Assembly (NCBI GenBank): GCA_027452205.1
Contig: DAIDGV010000023.1
Location: 1-64,000, forward strand
DNA: 64,000 bases
DNA from: a candidate division FCPU426 bacterium
GTDB lineage: Bacteria; Oederibacteriota; Muellerivitia; Muellerivitales; Muellerivitaceae
Direction: 5' to 3'
The notes beneath the pieces were generated by a model. The model did no database searches. It was not told where the DNA came from and was given only the letters and a program-made list of their open reading frames with translations. The translations under genes were made by a program, and so were the position numbers. This document shows, one piece after another, positions 62,127 through 64,000 of the stretch. How positions within the stretch are numbered: position 1 is the first letter of the stretch; every line of letters begins with the position of its first letter.

Positions 62127-63290
62127 TCAACGGGATAAGGCGGCCTTTAATACCCTCTCGTATTCGTCCATAGATGCCTGAAAGCTGACCTGCATCAGCA
62201 ATGGCTTGACATGGGAAAGCGACTCCGGGGTCACTGGAGAGACCTTTTCTAGCCATTCCTCATAGGCTGCCGTAACCTCCGGAAGATTGTTTGGATCGAC
62301 CCGGGTGCCATTGAGCCCATTCTGGACCAAGACCGATGCCCCGGCGTATTTGGAACAGATGACCGGCAAACCGGAAATAAGGGCTTCGTTTACAACCGCG
62401 CCAAAGGTTTCCCGGCGTGAGGTCAATGAAAACACTTGCCCAATTTGAAACCAAGCGTAGAGGGCTGTGCCTTCGCAGTGTCCAGCGAATATGACCTTGT
62501 TCTCGATGCCCAAAGAAACGCTTAAATCCTTCAAACGTTGGCGTTCAGGTCCCTCTCCGACCAAGACCAAGGTCGTATTTTTTAAACGGGACTGTACTTG
62601 AGAAAAACCCTCTAATAAGACCCCAAGCCGCTTCAATTCAGCTAAACGACCGACATAAAGAAGTACTCTTTGGCCATATAAGTTCCATTTTTGAGCGAGC
62701 TTATCCGCTTCGGGTATGGCAATTTCCAATTGTTGGCGAAAATAGGCATCTTCTTGGAGAATGGGCACGCAGCCCATGGGAAGTTTCGCGCCAAACCGGG
62801 TCCGATAAATTTCGGCCATCGGTTCTAACAGTAGGACCAAGCCGTCCAAGCGAGGTAATAGGATACGTCGAAGTAGTTTGCGCAAGATGACATCCTTTTT
62901 GATCCATTCGGGGTTGTCGTCGGTCATGATCACGTGCTTGTACCGGGCCCCGGTGAAGAGCCTTTTGGCCCAAACGGCCACTGAAGCGGGACAGTATTCA
63001 AAGGTGACGACCACATCGGGTTTAAAACGGTCGATTTCTTTTCCGACGCCAAAGCGAAAGACGCGATTCATGATCTCGAAACCGTTTAACAAATGAGCGT
63101 GGTCAGCCGTTAGCCGTTTCAATAATTCGTTTTGGTCGTATGCGTAATAATCCAAGTTCCAATTGGTGAAGAGGACCTTGAAATCGAACCGCTCGGCCAA
63201 CGTGTTGAACATGGGCAGCCGATAGCCGATCAATGCGGGATAGATCATGAGCACGCGGGGTTTATCGCGGGGCTCTAACGTGGCGTTCAT
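62127..63290 (-). CDS. Family 4 glycosyltransferase
   Basis: A 387-residue GT-B glycosyltransferase. The C-terminal donor domain shows VLLYVGRLAELKRLGVLLEG, TLVLVGEGPERQRLK, VIFAGHCEGTALYAWF and SLTSRRETFGAVVNEALISG with the E-x7-E pattern. The N-terminal acceptor domain starts PRVLMIYPALIGYRLPMFN. It would add a sugar from a nucleotide donor in the cytoplasm. It is transcribed before the WcaF-like gene (86-base gap). Confidence 0.9.
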   Translation of the reverse strand: MNATLEPRDKPRVLMIYPALIGYRLPMFNTLAERFDFKVLFTNWNLDYYAYDQNELLKRLTADHAHLLNGFEIMNRVFRFGVGKEIDRFKPDVVVTFEYCPASVAVWAKRLFTGARYKHVIMTDDNPEWIKKDVILRKLLRRILLPRLDGLVLLLEPMAEIYRTRFGAKLPMGCVPILQEDAYFRQQLEIAIPEADKLAQKWNLYGQRVLLYVGRLAELKRLGVLLEGFSQVQSRLKNTTLVLVGEGPERQRLKDLSVSLGIENKVIFAGHCEGTALYAWFQIGQVFSLTSRRETFGAVVNEALISGLPVICSKYAGASVLVQNGLNGTRVDPNNLPEVTAAYEEWLEKVSPVTPESLSHVKPLLMQVSFQASMDEYERVLKAALSR

Positions 63291-63416
63291 TTGCTATTTC
63301 CTTAAATATTCAAGTCTGAATAGAGATCAAGAGGCTATCGATAGTTCGATTTGCCCCAAAAACAAGCTATATCTTACATTTTTTGGAGGGATTTGCGTAG
63401 CGGACAAATGACTAGG

Positions 63417-64000
63417 TTAGCGAAGGATCAGCAATTTAGAGATCGAGTTTTTTCCATTAATGACAACAGAGACATAGTAAAGACCGTCGGCTAGTTGGGC
63501 TCCCATGCGGTCCAAGAGCCGCACAGCCACGGATTGACCGGGCATGACCAATTGAGAAGGCGAATCATAGACCATGCGGAAAGCCAAGGTATATATCTTG
63601 ATCTTCACGTTCACGGGGGTCTCGAGACCAGGATAGATCGAGATAGTGGAACCAGTGCAGGGATTAGGATAAATGACGGGCGCGGGCAGGCCCAGCGGAG
63701 TCGGGGTAGCGGTGAAGGGCGCCGTGGCGGTGCCGGTAGGAGTGGTCGTTGAAGTGGTTGAAAAGGTATTGGTGAGTATGGGTGTGGCGGTACCGGTGGA
63801 GGTGTTGATTATCTTAACGGTATTTGTCGCAGTCGCGGTCGTTGTGTAAGTCTGTGTGTTGGTGGCGGTGAGGGTGACGGTTTGAGTGTTTGTGACCGTT
63901 TGGCTATTGGTGACCGTGGGTGTACTGGTCAGGGTCTGGGTCGAGCTTTGGGTCGGGCTGAGGGTAGAGGTAGAGGTGTTGAGCGGCGTGTTAGTGATCG
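63417..64000 (-). CDS. Partial secreted protein with Thr/Pro/Ser-rich tract and YPNP C-terminal module
   Basis: The frame is open from the window edge, so the start is beyond it; 194 codons are visible. The first 110 are Thr, Ser, Asn and Pro in repeats such as TVTNSQTVTNTQTVTLTAT. The rest, starting VIYPNPCTGSTISIYPG and continuing VKIKIYTLAFRMVYDS, SVAVRLLDRMG, LADGLYYVSVVIN and SKLLILR, is a C-terminal beta module that resembles sorting or anchoring domains of some uncultured phyla. Confidence 0.75.
   Translation of the reverse strand, partial: ITNTPLNTSTSTLSPTQSSTQTLTSTPTVTNSQTVTNTQTVTLTATNTQTYTTTATATNTVKIINTSTGTATPILTNTFSTTSTTTPTGTATAPFTATPTPLGLPAPVIYPNPCTGSTISIYPGLETPVNVKIKIYTLAFRMVYDSPSQLVMPGQSVAVRLLDRMGAQLADGLYYVSVVINGKNSISKLLILR

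Noticed and set aside
1-64000. CRISPR arrays
   Set aside because: No regularly spaced direct repeats with unique spacers and no cas genes were seen on either strand.

Overview
The window looks like chromosomal DNA of an uncultured Gram-negative bacterium, at roughly 50 to 55 percent GC by eye. Outer-membrane beta-barrels, TolC-type channels and lipoproteins show two membranes. Several secreted proteins carry PTPTP or TNT-type linkers. The partial protein at the right edge has a long Thr/Pro/Ser-rich tract followed by a YPNP-type C-terminal beta module, a style I associate with poorly cultured phyla such as FCPU426. That affiliation is an inference and no marker gene is present.

Positions 1-10.4 kb hold a metal (probably copper) resistance block: a Met-rich outer-membrane protein, small metal-binding proteins, a CPC-type P1B ATPase, a DUF2127 membrane protein, and a TolC / adaptor / RND operon whose adaptor is unusually short. 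Positions 10.4-13.2 kb hold small genes, an XRE regulator with a perfect palindrome in its promoter, and copies of a GTCCACGACGGGGAC-type repeat.

Positions 13.1-26.9 kb are the most interesting part. A good promoter precedes a tightly packed, same-strand run: lipoprotein, outer-membrane barrel, PH-domain protein, a VirB2-like small protein, then VirB6-, VirB3-, VirB4- and VirB8-like proteins, a TPR-GGDEF protein, a SpoVG-like protein, an excisionase-like protein and a tyrosine integrase. The run ends at the 3' half of a tRNA-Leu(CAA) gene. This is an integrated element with a reduced, unorthodox type IV secretion apparatus; I see no VirB9, VirB10, VirB11, VirD4 or relaxase in the window.

Positions 27-28.8 kb hold an AbiE toxin-antitoxin pair. 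Positions 29-37.7 kb form a second metal-response block: two-component system, PepSY protein, COG4705 membrane protein, and a second TolC / short adaptor / RND operon. Positions 37.8-44.4 kb are accessory DNA: a ParB-like gene broken by an in-frame TGA, an IS3-family remnant, a DUF2971 gene, a MazEF-like pair and three copies of a dispersed repeat of about 110 bp.

Positions 44.4-63.3 kb are surface-polysaccharide DNA: acyltransferases, a methyltransferase, a GH18 protein, then a Wza/Wzc/WecA/Wzx/Wzy-type exopolysaccharide cluster with glycosyltransferases, a GDP-mannose epimerase homologue and an AlgI-like O-acetylation pair. The genes at the right end lie on the minus strand.
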